Below, piece by piece: positions 53,804 through 64,000 of a stretch of DNA of 64,000 nt. Made by a program: the position numbers and the translations under genes. Positions within the stretch are counted from its first letter, which is position 1, and every line of letters starts with the position of its first letter. The notes under the pieces are model-generated. The model saw nothing but the letters and a program-made list of their open reading frames with translations. It was not told where the DNA came from and searched no databases. The DNA is from [Phialemoniopsis] sp. UDSM-2020 (taxonomy: Eukaryota; Ascomycota; Sordariomycetes; Thyridiales; Thyridiaceae). The stretch lies in NCBI GenBank assembly GCA_018873225.1, contig JAEILZ010000006.1:3534001-3598000 (forward strand), read 5' to 3'.

Positions 53804-55365
53804 ATGTTTGAATCAGTCGAAAAGGGGCCAGAGGACCCTATGTTCATCCTAAAAGACAGGGCCGACCGAGATGACAGCACAGAAAAGGTGGACATTGGAG
53901 TTGGCATCTATCGCGACGAGCAAGGCAAATACAGCGAGCTCGAGGTCGTCACAGACGTAATTCGGCACGGTCCAACACACCAATCAGAGCACTACTAATT
54001 CTTCAGTAGGCCAAACAAAGGCTGCAAGAACTCAAGCTCGGACATGATGTAGGTATTCCCTGATGGCTCTTGTAGTGGTTCGTTACTGATCACCGCCCAG
54101 TATGGCCTCACCACCGGTGATGACGAGTTCCTAAACCTCGCCGCAAAGGTGATGTTTGGTGATTCTTGCAGACCTCTCATCAATGGACAGGTTAGTATGA
54201 AACACACATATCACAGCAACGCTTGATCTACTTGATACGGATGAACTAACAAGGCCTAGATATCATCAGTTCAGACACTCTCTGGCACTGGCGCAAACCA
54301 CATGGGCGCGCTGTTTTTAGCGCACTGTCTAGAGTCCAAGCCCAAGGTCTACATTGGAGTTCCAAATTGGGGCAACACAGAACCAATTTTTCGACAAGTC
54401 GGCCTCGAAACAGCCACCTATCCATACCTCAACTCTGCCACTGGGGCCGTTGACTTTGCTGCATGTCTTGACGCTGTTCGGAACGCTCCTCGTGGCAGTG
54501 TCTTCTCCATGCAAGGATGTTGTCACAACCCCCTCGGAGTTGATCTCAGCCCGGAGCAGTGGCGTGAGTTTGGGCAGGCCATCAAAACCAATGGCCACGT
54601 TCCGTTTATCGACATTGCTTACCAAGGGCTTGGTGATGGGATGGACGAAGACGCTGCAGGTGTACGCATTCTTGCTGACCTGGGTATCGAGATGTTTGTG
54701 TGCCAGTCTTTCTCGAAGAACTTTGCCCTCTACGGCGAACGCTGTGGTGTCTTGCACGTCGTAGCTCAAGAATCTCGTGCAGCTGCCAATGTACGGGACC
54801 AGTTGCGGAGCTTAATCCGTCGCGAGTACTCCTCTTCGCCTGCTTTCGGAGCGAGGATAGTGAAGATAGTCTTGTCCGACGACAATTTGAAAAGGAGATG
54901 GTAGGAACCTGGAACCCCTTCAAAGTTCCAAAATGCTTACCTTTGGCAGGTTGGAAGAACTCTCGAATATGAGAAGAAGACTGCAAAAGAACCGCACCTT
55001 GCTTCACGCCGAGTTGACTAAAGGGCTCAAGGTAAACTCTTCCTATCAGTACAGTCTTTGACGCATACGATTACTGACAGCATTAGACGCCGGGCAAGTG
55101 GGAGAATGTTCTGACAGACAAAGGGCTATTCTCGTAAGTCTTATACCTCTCAAACACTTGCTTATCCTGCCACTATCTCTGTCTCACCATATCCAGGTGT
55201 CTGCCCCTGACACGGGAGCAATGTGCTGTGCTAGTTGACCAGCATCACATCTACCTCCCACTAAGCGGAAGGATCAACGTCGCAGGGCTCAACCTTGCCA
55301 ATATCGAACGAACTGCGAGGGCGATAGACGAGGTTGTGCGCGACAATGTGTCAAGCAAGATTTAA
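53804..55365 (+). CDS. Aspartate/aromatic aminotransferase family (class I)
   Basis: Seven exons (53804-53956, 54010-54048, 54101-54190, 54260-54900, 54950-55031, 55087-55133, 55197-55365) give 406 residues, the family's length. Start MFESVEKGPEDPMFILKD, then KVDIGVGIYRDEQGKYSELE, YGLTTGDDEFLNLAAK, VQTLSGTGANHMGALFL, FSMQGCCHNPLGVDLSPEQW (usual NPTG is NPLG), FIDIAYQGLGDG (Asp/Tyr for PLP) and VCQSFSKNFALYGERCG (Lys for PLP). The end REQCAVLVDQHHIYLPLSGRINVAGLN is also typical. It swaps amino groups between aspartate, glutamate or related amino acids and 2-oxo acids. Probably cytosolic. Paired with the aldolase: transamination of a 4-hydroxy-amino acid then aldol cleavage is a plausible route. 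Confidence 0.92.
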
Positions 55366-55512
55366 ACCATCGTCGTTACCATCAGAAGATCAAAGTTCTA
55401 TAGCCTTGTCAAGTTCAAATTTATTCAGGCTACTATCGTGATGATTTCAACTACAATAAAACAACAAAATGCAACTCAGTAATAGACCTCTGCCCCAAGA
55501 GTTTCATGTCTT

Positions 55513-56451
55513 CTAGCGTCCCGCCAGTCGCGGCAGATCAGCGATGGTCAAGTCAGTGACCATGACATGGCCAGGCTGATGCGTGAATACCAGTCCCTCA
55601 ATCTTATCACCTGCCGCTGCTACTACATTCTGTGGCGTGACACCGCAGCCCTGCCAGTTTTTGTTAACCACTTGTCACTAATCACAAATTGACAGGTACC
55701 AGTTACTCACCCAGAACACCGGGACTTCGCCATCCCGAAATTCTTGCTTGTCGCCAAAATCAGGATCGTGTACATCGCGCACACCGATAGCCTTAGCCCC
55801 GTCCCAGCCCCAAGCCACTGGCTCTCCGTGCGTGGCAAGATACGGTCGCGTGATGTCTCGCACCTCCTCGATGACCTCCGGCCGATACGTGCGCATGCTG
55901 ACCACGAACGTGGCTCCATCACAGAAGATACCGGTAGGTAAAACAGGGATATTGGTCCGGTACATCGCGGGCACACAACCCGCATCCTGATGACAGATGC
56001 GGTGTCCAGCTTCGACCAGCGCCTCTTCGAATGATAACGAGCAGCCAATCAGAAAGGCGACGTGGTCGTCCGTCCACTCCGCCACAATATCGCGCTGGGT
56101 CGCTAGCCCCTTTCCGCCCTGAATGACTCGGTAGCTCGGAAAGTCCCTCCGCACGTCAAAGTCGTCGGTGGCGATGACTCCACGGGGAAGGATGTGGTGA
56201 GGGTCGCCGACGGGCGTCCAGCCGAGGAGTGGGCACGGCACGGGGTTCCGCGCGCAGAGGTCCCTGAAGTGATCGGCGTAGGCCGAGGGGAGGACCACCA
56301 GGTTCACCTGGAGATAACCGGGTGCCATTCCGACGGTATTGGGCACTAAGTTGTGACGACTCAGTAGTCTGCTTTCGTGTGCGGGGTTGATCGCCTTGGA
56401 GGCAATGGTCTGGCGCAGCTGCGCGGCATCGGTGGTTTCGCCGGTAGTCAT
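55513..56451 (-). CDS. UPF0317/DUF1445 family protein (D-glutamate cyclase-like, putative hydro-lyase)
   Basis: Two exons (56451-55711, 55650-55513) give 292 residues. Core: GMAPGYLQVNLVVLPSAYA, DFRDLCARNPVPCPLLGWT, SLSFEEALVEAGHRICH, CVPAMYRTNIPV, FVVSMRTYRPE and the C-terminal WGCGVTPQNVVAAAGDK with FTHQPGHVMVTDL. This is the DUF1445 family, also found as part of vertebrate D-glutamate cyclase and as YcsI beside the unrelated bacterial 5-oxoprolinase (Pxp) genes in Bacillus. With a 5-oxoprolinase gene 3 kb away, a step making or handling 5-oxoproline (for example from D-glutamate) is likely. The catalytic residues are not established here. Confidence 0.88.
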
Positions 56452-56927
56452 GGTGATTTGGGCTGATGGTATGGACGTTGCACGGGGACCGTGTTCAAAA
56501 TCGAGGGTGCGGATTTACTGAGTTAAAGTACTAGTCATGAGTGTTTGCCTTGGTTTCCGATCGATAAATCGAGCTAGTGCGTAGGTCCATCCCCAATATT
56601 CCGGTCTAGCTTTCCATAATCTTTCGATTGTATGCACATCAACCTTGATCATTCCGAGATAACACTAATCAAACCTTTCTCGTCTGGAAACATGGTATCT
56701 TAGAGACTTCTCGAATCGTATGATTAGCGATTGACCCGAGAACTCTACCGCTACAACTACAGCTACCCAATATCTCCTCCAATATCTCCCATCTCCAAGG
56801 TGGACCATACATAGAATCGAAGAAGTCTTAGTGCAGTTGAAGAGGACAAGTGAGAATACTGTTCCTTCATAGGGAAGGAAGCACCTTCGTGAGTACTGGC
56901 ACAGGCGCCTTCATGCTTCTACAACAC
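56452..56927. other. Intergenic; promoter of the UPF0317 gene
   Basis: 476 bases. GATAAA (56571) and GATAAC (56657) occur but no GATAAG. Nothing else seen. Confidence 0.4.
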
Positions 56928-58545
56928 TCAAGTGCGGTACTTGAAAGCCACCTCCCTATCACCAGTAGTCTTCTTGCGCGTGTCAGCCTTCTCACCGGCG
57001 AGGATCTGCTCCTTCTCCTTGTTCTTCCTGATGAGGTAGATGAGATGTGTCGAGATGAGGATCTCAGCGACCCCAATGGCTCCGAGCGAGAAGCTGTTGC
57101 CGAGGACGTATGGAGCAGACCGATACACCTGACCTGCGACAATACCAGCACTGTTGCCAATAGTCTGCTGAATACCGATGGCCGTTGCACGGCGATACTG
57201 CGGCGCCATATTGATATTGAGCCAAGCAAGGTTAAGACCAGTCCCGTTGTATACGGCGATGGTGCAGACGAAACAGGCAAAGTACTTGACAGCGGAGCTG
57301 GTAGGTGCGAGCAGGATTGCGTACCCAATGGCTCCGATGAAGTTAGTGAGCAGAAGGAACTGTTATCTGTGTCAGTCAAAATGGAATCTAGTAAGAAGCG
57401 CGGGGAGTAGTCATACAATGCCGCATTTGCCATATTTGTCCGACAACGTAGCGAATGTGAAGAAGCCGAGTGCACCAAGAACGTAGACTGGAATTGTCAA
57501 GTAGTTGCTAGCGAGAGGGCCGTGACCCATGCCGCGCAGGATGGATGGGAGAAATGTTCCGAATCCATTAGTGAGAATGTTCTGACAGAATTGGGTACCG
57601 GCACTGTGGAGAAGTTAGTTATTTGATTCTGTCGCTGCGGTCTGGCTGGCGCATACCAAAGCCAAGTCTTGAAGTCCATGAATGCCAGCTTGACCTCGTT
57701 CCAATCAAGTCTATCTTCGCCCATATAATCCATGCGCTCGGCGTGGCGCACTTCCATGACATGGCGTTCTTGTTCGTTGAGGAACCAAGCCTTGCGAATG
57801 TCGCTCGGCAGTCCGTACCAAATGATGGGCACGCAGATGATGCTGAAAGCTCCCTCGATGATGTAGACCCATCTCCACCCTGGGTAGCCTGCGACCCCAT
57901 TCATCTGGAGCAGGCCGTAGGCGAGGAGGCCACCAACTGCGCCCGAGAGAGCGGTGCATGAGACGAGATAGGAGACACGTCGAGCCATCTCATCGCGCTT
58001 GTAGACGAGTGTCAAGTACATGTTTAGCGACGGGAACAAGCCACCTTCACAGGCACCGAGGACCAGGCGACAAGCATAGAGACCGCCGACATTGTGGATC
58101 AGGCCATTTGCAATGGTCGTAGCCGACCAAATGAGGCAAAGAACCGACAAAACGAAGCGTGGCTGGTAACGCTTGACCAGAAGGACAGCAGGTACCTCGA
58201 TGGGAACGTAGGTTGCAAAGAACAAGGAGACGGCGGTGGAGAACTGGGCGTCGGATGCTCCAATGTCCTCGGGCATGCCGGCAACCTTGACATTTCCTAA
58301 TTACTGCCGTTAGCGATCTCATATCTCTGGAAGTGAAAGTTGAGCTTACCGATATTGGCCCTATCAATGAAGCAAGAAAGATAGACGATGAAAAGAATGG
58401 GGACAATGAAAAGGTCGAGCTTGCGAAGGACCTTGGCCTCCAACTTTCGATCAACCTCAACAGCAGCAACCCCATTGCTATCCGCCTCATCCGCTCTCAT
58501 GTTCATCTCAGCCTCCTTTGTGGCCGAAGGGATTTGCTCGGACAT
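56928..58545 (-). CDS. MFS transporter, anion:cation symporter (Dal5/allantoate-type) family
   Basis: Four exons (58545-58350, 58296-57657, 57603-57417, 57359-56928) give 484 residues, about 12 membrane segments. Marks: KLDLFIVPILFIVYLSCFIDRANIG, then NVKVAGMPEDIGASDAQFSTA over intron 1, FVPIEV-like YVPIEVPAVLLVKR, GACEGGLFPSLNMYLTL, GYPGWRWVYIIEGAFSI and CQNILTNGFGTFLPSIL. QQTIGNSAGIVAGQVY near the end is family-typical. These carriers take up allantoate, nicotinate, pantothenate, carboxylates and similar anions. Placed between UPF0317 and 5-oxoprolinase genes, it may carry 5-oxoproline or a related acid. Divergent from 5-oxoprolinase. Confidence 0.92.
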
Positions 58546-59307
58546 AGCGATATGTATACAAGAAAAAGAGTTGCGATGAAGAAGTTGTAGACTTGGGAAA
58601 GAGAGAGGAGTCTTTGTGGGTACAGATCATGAGCTTCTCGTCTGGGAGAGGCTCTCTTCATATCTTCGACCCCAGATTAAGCCAAGGCAGAGACCCCGGT
58701 AATCCAGACCATCCCCACACTTATCTTGTCGTACCCCTTCCTCGGATGATCAATCGTTGGAAGAGATTTCAGTCATTGACAATGTGCAATCTTACTAGCG
58801 CAAGCGACCTCCAGGTCTTCGGATCAAAAACTTGGAGATAAGGACGCCGCGATTCAGGAGTTGGGTCCGGAACGGCAAGCCGCTTCTCGGTCTGCCAGCC
58901 CGCACCCCCATAAATGGTAGACTAGAGCGCGGAATACCAACCCGTGAGCCACTAAGACGGCTGGGATGAAAGTAAGATACCCTTGTTATGTACTATGCAC
59001 AGTAAGTCTGGCATTATACCGCTAACTTGAGAAAAGCATACTGAAGGTTCCACTAGAAACTTATGCCTTGCATATTCGTCAGACTAGTTCTCCCCACTCG
59101 AAGTCGAAGCCAATGCTGGAGAAGCATGCACTGTACCTCAACAAGATGTGGAGGTACCCTGAAAAAGCACGCGATGAGCCCACGTCAATGCTATATGCTT
59201 TCGAATACAAAAGTGTCTTATCTGCCTTCCAGAGATATCGCCCTGGAACTGGCAGATAGGTCGCGAAGGTAGACTGACAAGGCATCATCCCTATTTTGCA
59301 TTCAAAC
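58546..59307. promoter_or_regulatory. Shared promoter of MFS transporter and 5-oxoprolinase
   Basis: 762 bases between divergent starts. Two AGATAAG sites in opposite orientation (58720-58726 and 58836-58842), about 110 bp apart, fit control by an AreA/NIT2-type GATA factor. The open frames have no family-like content. Confidence 0.45.
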
Positions 59308-62300
59308 ATGGGCTCGCTGGATAATGACTCCCGATCAGGGATCCGGATCGCAATCGGTAAGTAGTCCACTTCGAGCTCCGTCCCCTTGGCATCATCGACT
59401 AACCATAGTCGTGGATGGACAGATCGCGGTGGTACCTTCACAGACATTCACGCGTTCATTCCCAACGAACCGAAGTCAGAGATCATCTTCAAGCTATTAT
59501 CAGTAGATCCCCGAAACTACAAAGATGCACCAACCGAGGGAATCCGGCGTGTCCTTTCTCACTTTCGAAAAGCTCCTGTTCCTCGAGACGAGCCGCTCGA
59601 CATATCCGACGTCGAATCCATACGGATGGGAACCACAATTGCCACCAATGCCCTACTAGAACGACAGGGCGAGCGTGTTGCGCTGGTCACCACGAAAGGC
59701 TTCCGCGATTTGCTAGTAATTGGCAACCAGGCCAGACCACACATTTTCGACCTCAGCATACAGAAGCTGCAGAATCTCTACGACAAGGTTGTCGAGATCG
59801 ACGAGAGAGTGACGATGGAGGAGTTCCTCGAGAATCCCGAAAAGCAACCCATCGATATCGCAGCAGACAAGGATCTAGTCAAGAGTCTGACAGGAGAGCC
59901 TGTTCGTATACTCAAAAAGCCAGACCTGGAGGTCATTCATGGCCAGCTGGAGGAGCTGAAGAGGGAAGGCTTCAACAGCTTAGCTCTTTGTTTCATTCAC
60001 TCGTATCTGTACGCCGACCACGAGAATGCGGTCGCGGGCCTCGCTCGAAGCATGGGCTTCGAGGTCTCTGTCTCTTCAGAACTCCAACCTACTGTAGGTG
60101 CTCCTTTTTCTTGCGCTTCATGGACTGATCAGAAGCTGACTCTTTTGTCCAGATCAAGATGGTATCGCGAGGCAACTCTGCTACGGCAGATGCCTATCTG
60201 TCTCCTCTGATCCGTCGCTACGTCAAGAACTTCGGTACAGGATTCAAGGGTGGTCTCGACGCAGTCGCAAAGAAGCTGCTTTTCATGCAAAGCGATGGCG
60301 GTCTTTGTCTGTGGCAGAACTTCTCTGGCTTGCGTGCCATTCTTTCCGGCCCTGCGGGTGGCGTTATCGGATATGGCCAGGCTTGCTATGACCCCGAAGA
60401 TAAAACTCCAGTCATCGGATTCGACATGGGCGGGACCTCAACTGATGTTAGTCGCTACTCTGGCACCTACGACCACGTATTCGAGACGGAGACCGCCGAG
60501 GTCACGATTCAGACTCCGCAGCTCGATATCAATACCGTGGCTGCTGGCGGAGGTTCAATCCTGCATTGGAAGATGGGATTGTTCGCCATTGGCCCTGACG
60601 TAAGTCCAAGCTCATACCCCCAAATATTGATATTCATGGCATAGCTGACATCCAGTAGTCTGCTGGTGCGCACCCCGGTCCTGTATGCTACCGCAAAGGT
60701 GGTCCACTCACAGTCACCGATGCGAACTTGTTCTTGGGACGCATCCGACCAGAATACTTCCCCTCCATCTTCGGCCCCAACGAAGATGAGCCCCTGGACT
60801 ACGAGGCCACAGTGAAGGCATTTGCCGATCTGACAACGGAGATCAATAAGGAAGAGGGCATGAACCTTACACCAGAAGAGGTCGCGAGTGGCTTCCTCCG
60901 AGTCGCCAACGAGAGCATGAGCCGACCTATTCGATCTCTCACCGAGGGCCGTGGTATTCGCACATCTGATCACGTCCTGGCTACTTTTGGCGGCGCCGGT
61001 GGCCAGCATGCGTGCGATGTAGCTGAGGCATTGGGGATCGAGCGCGTGACTATCCACTGCTTTTCCTCCATTCTTTCTGCCTACGGCATGGCCTTGGCAG
61101 ACCTCACCCATGAGCTGCAGCGCCCGCGTTCCGCACAGCTCGACCGGTTGAGCGAAAGCCAGCTCGAGAGCGAGTTCAAGGAGCTCTGTAACGAGGCTAG
61201 TGAGACGCTCGTCTCCCAGGGTTTCTCCAGGAAGTTCATCCACTTTGAGCAGTACTTGAACCTGAGGTACAAGGGGACAAACAGCTCCCTCATGATCCGC
61301 AAGCCCGAGGGCTCTTGGGACTTTGGTCGAGGCTTTGTCGAGCAGCACCAAGAGGAGTTCGGCTTTGCTCTGGATCGCGAGATCCTAGTCGAAGATATCC
61401 GCGTACGAGCACTCGGCAAGAGCACAGGTCTCGATATCACCAGTGTATCGCAAGCCATGAGGGAAGTCAACATCTCACAAGTGGGAAAAGAAAAGGCTGT
61501 GAACGCCGTGCAGCTGTACACTGCTTCGGCCTGGCACAATGCCCCTCTATTCGAGCTTGAGAAGCTAAGCCCTGGAGACAAGCTGGTCGGCCCATCTATG
61601 ATCGTCGACAAGACTCAAACTATCTTGGTGCAGCCGGGCTGGACAGGTGTGCTTCTACCTCGACACTTCGTCCTGCAAAAGAACGACTCTGTCGGCGGCG
61701 TGACGAAGAAGGATGAGGAAGAGTTGGATGTTGTGAACCCTATCCAGCTTTCGGTCTTTGGTCACAGATTCATGAGCATCGCCGAACAGATGGGCAGGTC
61801 TCTCCAGAAGACGTCAGTCTCTATCAACATCAAGGAGCGCTTGGACTACTCTTGTGCCATCTTCTCTCCGGCCGGTGGTCTCGTCGCCAACGCCCCGCAT
61901 ATTCCCTGCCATTTGGGTGCGATGAGCTACGCAGTCGCCTATCAGGCCAAACTGTACGGTAACACTCTCAAGCCAGGAGACGTCATTGTTTCCAACCACC
62001 CCGCTGCAGGAGGTTCTCATCTTCCTGATGTCACCGTCATCTCGCCTGTCATTGACGAGCAGACCAACGAGGTGCTGTTCTGGACTGCCTCTCGCGCGCA
62101 TCACGCTGATATCGGCGGTATCTCTGCCGGTTCGATGCCGCCCCACTCCAAGGAGATCTGGCAAGAAGGAGCCTCTTTCATGTCTTTTAAGCTGGTCGAG
62201 GGTGGTGTCTTTAATGAAGAAGGTCTGGCTGAGATCATGTTGACAAAGCCGGCGAGCTATCCCGGATGCACCGGCACGAGAACTTGGAGCGACAACGTCA

Positions 62301-63540
62301 GCGATCTGAAGGCACAGATTGCAGCCAATACGAAGGGTATCAGGTTGATCCAGGACTCCATTCAAGAGTACGGACTGGCTACTGTGCAGGTAAGTGGTGC
62401 CGCCCAGATCCATCATATGCAGTCAAGTACTGACCTGTGCTCCACCTAAACAGAAATACATGGTAGCGATTCAAAACAACGCCGAGAAGGTCGTACGGAA
62501 CCTCCTACGCCGAGTCCATGACCAGTTCAGCGGCCTCCCGCTGGAAGCAGTAGACCACATGGATGACGGCTCCACCTTGAAGCTGAAGATCAAGATCAAC
62601 CGGGAAGCTGGCTCTGCAGTATTCGACTTTACCGGAACGAGCAAGGAGGTATACGGAAATCTGAATGCCCCTCGAGCTATCACGTTCAGTGCGATTATCT
62701 ATGTTCTTCGTTCCCTCGTTCAAGAAGACATCCCCCTCAACCAGGGCTGCTTGGCTCCCATTGAGGTCATTCTCCCGGAGGGCACGATCCTCTCACCCTC
62801 TCTCGGCGCTGCGACTGTCGGAGGCAATGTAGAGACATCTCAGCGAGTCACGGACCTTGTCCTGCAGGCTTTCCAGGCTGCTGCTGCTAGTCAAGGAACT
62901 TGCAATAACCTGACCTTTGGTTACGGTGGACAAGTCGTGGACGGCAAAGCCGCTCCAGGCTTTGGCTACTACGAGGTAAGAGCCTAATCACTTCACTTTC
63001 ATAATTCTCTCGCTGACAACGTCATAGACTATCGCTGGCGGAGCTGGAGCAGGTCCCACATGGCAAGGACAGAGCGGAGTGCATGTCCATATGACCAACA
63101 CCCGCATTACGGACCCTGAGTCTCTTGAGCGAAGATATCCTTGTGTTCTGCACGAGTTCGGAATCCGTCGGGGATCCGGTGGTGTCGGGAAGAACCGTGG
63201 TGGCGACGGTTGCATCCGTGACATCGAGTTCCGCCGACCTGTCGATGTGAGTGTGTTGAGTGAGCGAAGGACCGTACGTCCGTTCGGTCTGTGCGGAGGC
63301 GAGGCTGGTCAGCCTGGCGAAAACGTCTGGATCCGCCATGATGAATACGGCACTCGAGAAATTCAGCTCGGTGCCAAGAATACATGCCGGATGAACAAGG
63401 GCGACAGGGTAATAATCAGTAAGTTGGGCCTTCCCTTCTTCTTTTTCTTTTTGGCTGCTTCGCCCGGGCCATGACTTGCTAACAAATCAACAGAGAGCCC
63501 TGGTGGTGGCGCGTACGGTGCACTTGAGCAGGCAGCTTGA
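59308..63540 (+). CDS. OXP1: 5-oxoprolinase (ATP-hydrolysing), full length
   Basis: Seven exons (59308-59356, 59423-60093, 60153-60599, 60659-62389, 62454-62975, 63028-63418, 63494-63540) give 1285 residues, the size of the yeast enzyme. Exon 1 joins to exon 2 as [17 protein letters not shown], the ATP-binding start; the AG used is the second one (59421-59422), since the earlier TAG would break the motif. Hydantoinase A part: [36 protein letters not shown] and [19 protein letters not shown]. Hydantoinase B part: [64 protein letters not shown] and GGGAYG at the end. It opens 5-oxoproline to glutamate using ATP, in the cytosol; part of glutathione turnover, or catabolism of external 5-oxoproline here. 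Confidence 0.94.
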
Positions 63541-64000
63541 TATCCAAAACAGTTGACTTTGTAGTAAATTAGAATTATCTATGGAACAAAAACACTTGAC
63601 ACATTCGTTGCCATTTCGTTGAATGTTTTATTGTGCGGGCTCAATTTTCCTTATGCCGGTACAATTATGCTATGCTTGACCACCAGACTGTAACCCTGCG
63701 ACATAAATCACTTGTAGAACAGCCAGTCTTAACAAGTACATCCATTTTATCGACCTTGCCTCAACTCGAGCCTACATTCAACTCCAAGGAAAAGGATGCA
63801 TCAGATTCTAGCTAGTAGATCAGAACGGGGCATTGACTCAACAAAGTCCATGGCATGCTTGAGAACAGCCCAAAAGGCCCAAGCACGGTAGATAACCAGC
63901 TTTACCGATAATGAAAGGTCTAGAGTAGCCTATCAAATAACGGCTTATTGCAGGACCAGTCTGTTGACAAGATGAAGGAAGAGCCGTGTGGGTCAGGGCT
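63541..64000. other. 3' flank, no gene seen
   Basis: 460 AT-rich bases to the window end; no supported feature. Confidence 0.5.

Noticed and set aside
53804..55365. Aminotransferase as a frameshifted pseudogene
   Set aside because: All apparent breaks fall at GT-AG introns with fitting phases; the spliced protein is full length.
59401..59422. First AG (TAG at 59407) as acceptor of 5-oxoprolinase exon 2
   Set aside because: It shifts the frame away from DRGGTFTD; the later CAG gives the exact ATP-site motif.
60509..61351. 280-codon antisense frame over 5-oxoprolinase
   Set aside because: Shadow; the plus strand carries conserved hydantoinase motifs throughout.
1..64000. tRNA, rRNA or CRISPR-like arrays
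   Set aside because: No cloverleaf-like T-loop/acceptor combinations, rRNA-like stretches or spaced repeats were seen by eye; a tRNAscan run would settle tRNAs.

Overview
The window is nuclear DNA of a filamentous ascomycete (Pezizomycotina). The signs are many short GT-AG introns (about 45-110 bp) with CTRAC/CTAAC-like branch points, several Zn2Cys6 regulators, two HET-domain proteins, secreted FAD oxidases, and promoters with TATA, CCAAT and GATA motifs. I cannot name the genus. All exon models were read by hand from splice signals and family-like protein continuity. No database search was run.

Layout. 1-6.7 kb: tail of a class II aldolase/adducin protein, a serine beta-lactamase-like hydrolase, a decayed C2H2 zinc-finger gene, a four-exon sulfotransferase-like gene, a gene-poor stretch with a diverged direct repeat, and a small membrane protein. 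7.1-17.5 kb: the two halves of one Zn2Cys6 regulator lie about 7.9 kb apart on the same strand. The block between them carries a secreted dienelactone hydrolase and two secreted FAD oxidases. Removing the block at a GT...AG pair joins the halves in frame. 18-31.5 kb: secreted cupin, UPC2-type regulator, BAHD/trichothecene-type acyltransferase, nitroreductase, aquaporin, SDR and a secreted protein with three SnoaL-like repeats; no PKS or NRPS is present. 31.7-45.8 kb: two HET proteins, F-box/ankyrin protein, secreted THI5/SsuA-like binding protein, Zn2Cys6 regulator and GPI-anchored serine carboxypeptidase.

46.2-63.6 kb looks like a nitrogen/amino-acid catabolic cluster: amino-acid permease and 2,2-dialkylglycine decarboxylase (divergent), a Zn2Cys6 regulator, an HpcH/HpaI aldolase and an aspartate-type aminotransferase (divergent), a UPF0317/DUF1445 protein (D-glutamate cyclase-like), an MFS transporter and a full-length 5-oxoprolinase (divergent). 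The divergent promoters hold GATAAG sites, and the permease/decarboxylase promoter also holds a 14-bp direct repeat. A working model is uptake of unusual amino acids or 5-oxoproline, followed by transamination/decarboxylation, aldol cleavage and conversion of 5-oxoproline to glutamate under nitrogen control.
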